Below, in pieces: positions 62,993 to 64,000 of a stretch of 64,000 bases of DNA. Position 1 is the stretch's first letter. The number at the start of each line of letters is the position of its first letter. Source of the stretch: Nostoc sp. KVJ3 (GTDB taxonomy: Bacteria; Cyanobacteriota; Cyanobacteriia; Cyanobacteriales; Nostocaceae); contig NZ_WWFG01000001.1 of the NCBI RefSeq assembly GCF_026127265.1, positions 124,001 through 188,000 of the forward strand, read 5' to 3'. The position numbers were made by a program, and so were the translations under genes. The notes under the pieces were generated by a model. It had not been told where the DNA came from and ran no database searches. It saw only the letters and a program-made list of their open reading frames with translations.

Positions 62993-63448
62993 AATGTCAG
63001 GTATTGCCAAATTTAATTCGCTACGAATTAATGAAATGCTGTACTTAACGTGATGTGCAAGTTATTCTCTCCCCTAGAAGCTACGGTGTACACACAAGTC
63101 AAATTACCCCCCTTAATCCCCCCTTGTAAAGGGGGGAAACAAGAGATTCTTGTTCCCTCCCCTTTATAAGGGGAGGGTTAGGGTGGGCTAATTCGAGGAC
63201 TGGTAGTGATTCGATAACTTGTGTGAAAGGTCAAGAGGCTTTGATTCTTGCTCCCCAACGCTAGCTCTTAAGGGTCTGGGGGTTAGGTTTGAAAGAAAGT
63301 TGCACACGGCGCTACTTGGTTAAGAAATAACTCTTGTGGGCTTGGGCATTCTGCCTTAATCTTGGACGGGTGAGACACCCATCCCACAAACAAATCAGGA
63401 CTGTGAAGAATTGAATTGCCCGACGCTTCACCTTTGAGGGTAAACAAC
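62993..63448. other. coxA-coxC spacer with repeat fragments
   Basis: 450 bp. It includes a 20-bp copy of the end of the nested MITE (CTACGGTGTACACACAAGTC, 63081-63100) and a CCCCCCTTAATCCCCCCTTG / AAGGGGGG palindrome at 63105-63140. There is no gene. Both features are unusual for the interior of an operon. Confidence 0.6.
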
Positions 63449-64000
63449 ATGACCATAGCTACGACAAGCAAAGATCACAGTGCAGGACACGAAGAACATC
63501 CAGATTTAAGAGTTTGGGGATTGTTGACATTCCTTGCCTCTGAATCTCTGATGTTTGGGGGATTTTTTGCCACTTATCTATTTTTCCGAGGTATTACACC
63601 CGTTTGGCCTCCAGAAGGCAGTGAAGTAGAACTACTTGTACCGACAATTAACACCATTATTCTGGTGTCTAGTAGTTTCGTGATTCACTTCGGTGATACG
63701 GCGATTAAAAAGAATAACGTCAAGGGAATGCAACTGTGGTATGCAATTACTGCAATCATGGGGGCAATTTTCTTGGGTGGTCAGGTTTATGAGTACTCAA
63801 CTTTAGGGTATGGTTTGACTACCAACGTCTTCGCCAACTGCTTTTATATCATGACCGGGTTCCACGGTTTGCACGTTTTTGTGGGACTGTTATTGATATT
63901 ACGCGCATTGTGGCGATCGCGTCTCCCCGGTGAATATTCTGCAACCAATCATACTTTCATCGAAATGACAGAGATTTACTGGCACTTCGTAGACATTATT
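63449..64000 (+). CDS. coxC: Cytochrome c oxidase subunit III (truncated by window end)
   Basis: The first 184 codons of subunit III. Start ATG 63449, giving MTIATTSKDHSAGHEEHPDLRVWGLL. Hydrophobic helices (LLTFLASESLMFGGFFATYLF, and others) and the conserved FHGLHVFVGLLLILR and MTEIYWHFVDII segments are visible. It completes the coxBAC set. The C-terminus lies beyond 64000. Confidence 0.95.
   Translation, partial: MTIATTSKDHSAGHEEHPDLRVWGLLTFLASESLMFGGFFATYLFFRGITPVWPPEGSEVELLVPTINTIILVSSSFVIHFGDTAIKKNNVKGMQLWYAITAIMGAIFLGGQVYEYSTLGYGLTTNVFANCFYIMTGFHGLHVFVGLLLILRALWRSRLPGEYSATNHTFIEMTEIYWHFVDII

Noticed and set aside
62687..63010. 107-codon minus-strand frame with VNASACI-like heptapeptides
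   Set aside because: It results from the 21-bp tandem array, whose period keeps frames open; there is no ribosome-binding site or family, and it overlaps coxA.

Overview
The window is chromosomal DNA from a filamentous, heterocyst-forming cyanobacterium of the Nostoc/Anabaena type. The evidence is an oxygenic photosynthesis gene set (rbcL-rbcX-rbcS, rubisco activase with a small-subunit-like tail, petB-petD, ctpA), many GCGATCGC palindromes, abundant short repeats of Nostocales style (GGGGGCA runs, CCCAATGCCCAATT runs, TAACTCCTAACTC runs), and at the right end a patB/cnfR - fdxB - cox2 (coxB, coxA, coxC) cluster typical of nitrogen-fixing heterocyst formers. There is no rRNA, tRNA, CRISPR array or intact transposase gene that I can see.

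Layout. 1-9.5 kb: a truncated TrkA-type ion channel, a Uma2 nuclease, a nested pair of MITE-like elements with target duplications, argD, small membrane and pentapeptide genes, an Rrf2 regulator, a MerA-like flavoprotein, a murF remnant joined to a GNAT gene, and a fasciclin protein. 9.6-15.3 kb (mostly minus strand): trmFO, another Uma2 gene, the tail of an Rpn-type nuclease, a TPR protein, panB and a periplasmic beta-propeller. 15.3-22.7 kb: the carbon-fixation block, with rbcL, rbcX and a frameshifted rbcS, then an AT-rich type II restriction-modification cassette, then rubisco activase. 22.9-29.6 kb: an SDR, a diheme cytochrome c, secA, and a two-gene AAA ATPase plus DUF3226/TOPRIM module whose second gene is frameshifted. 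29.9-33.8 kb: ctpA divergent from petB-petD, then a RsbW-like kinase domain. 34-44.2 kb: GDP-mannose dehydratase and a glycosyltransferase, an RDD/pentapeptide membrane protein, then GNAT-ruvX-DUF3727. 44.4-53.6 kb: RMD1-like protein, YqeG phosphatase, proB, a third Uma2 gene, ROK kinase with a Mut7-C protein, and a sucrase/ferredoxin-like protein. 53.9-56.4 kb: an orphan membrane-anchored substrate-binding protein and a CadD-like transporter. 56.5-64 kb: patB/cnfR, fdxB and the cox2 operon (coxC cut by the window end).

How the parts work together. RbcL, RbcS, the RbcX assembly chaperone and the activase form the CO2-fixing unit. PetB and PetD are core subunits of the b6f complex. PatB/CnfR (ferredoxin plus HTH), the nif-type ferredoxin and the Cox2 oxidase belong to the micro-oxic heterocyst programme; a textbook NtcA-type promoter points at patB. 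The most notable observations are the rbcS frameshift in a C7 run, the frameshift directly after the catalytic LVEG motif of the TOPRIM partner in a PARIS/OLD-like two-gene module, the restriction-modification cassette between rbcS and rca, the nested MITE pair, the murF remnant, and an 8 x 21-bp tandem array inside the cox2 locus.
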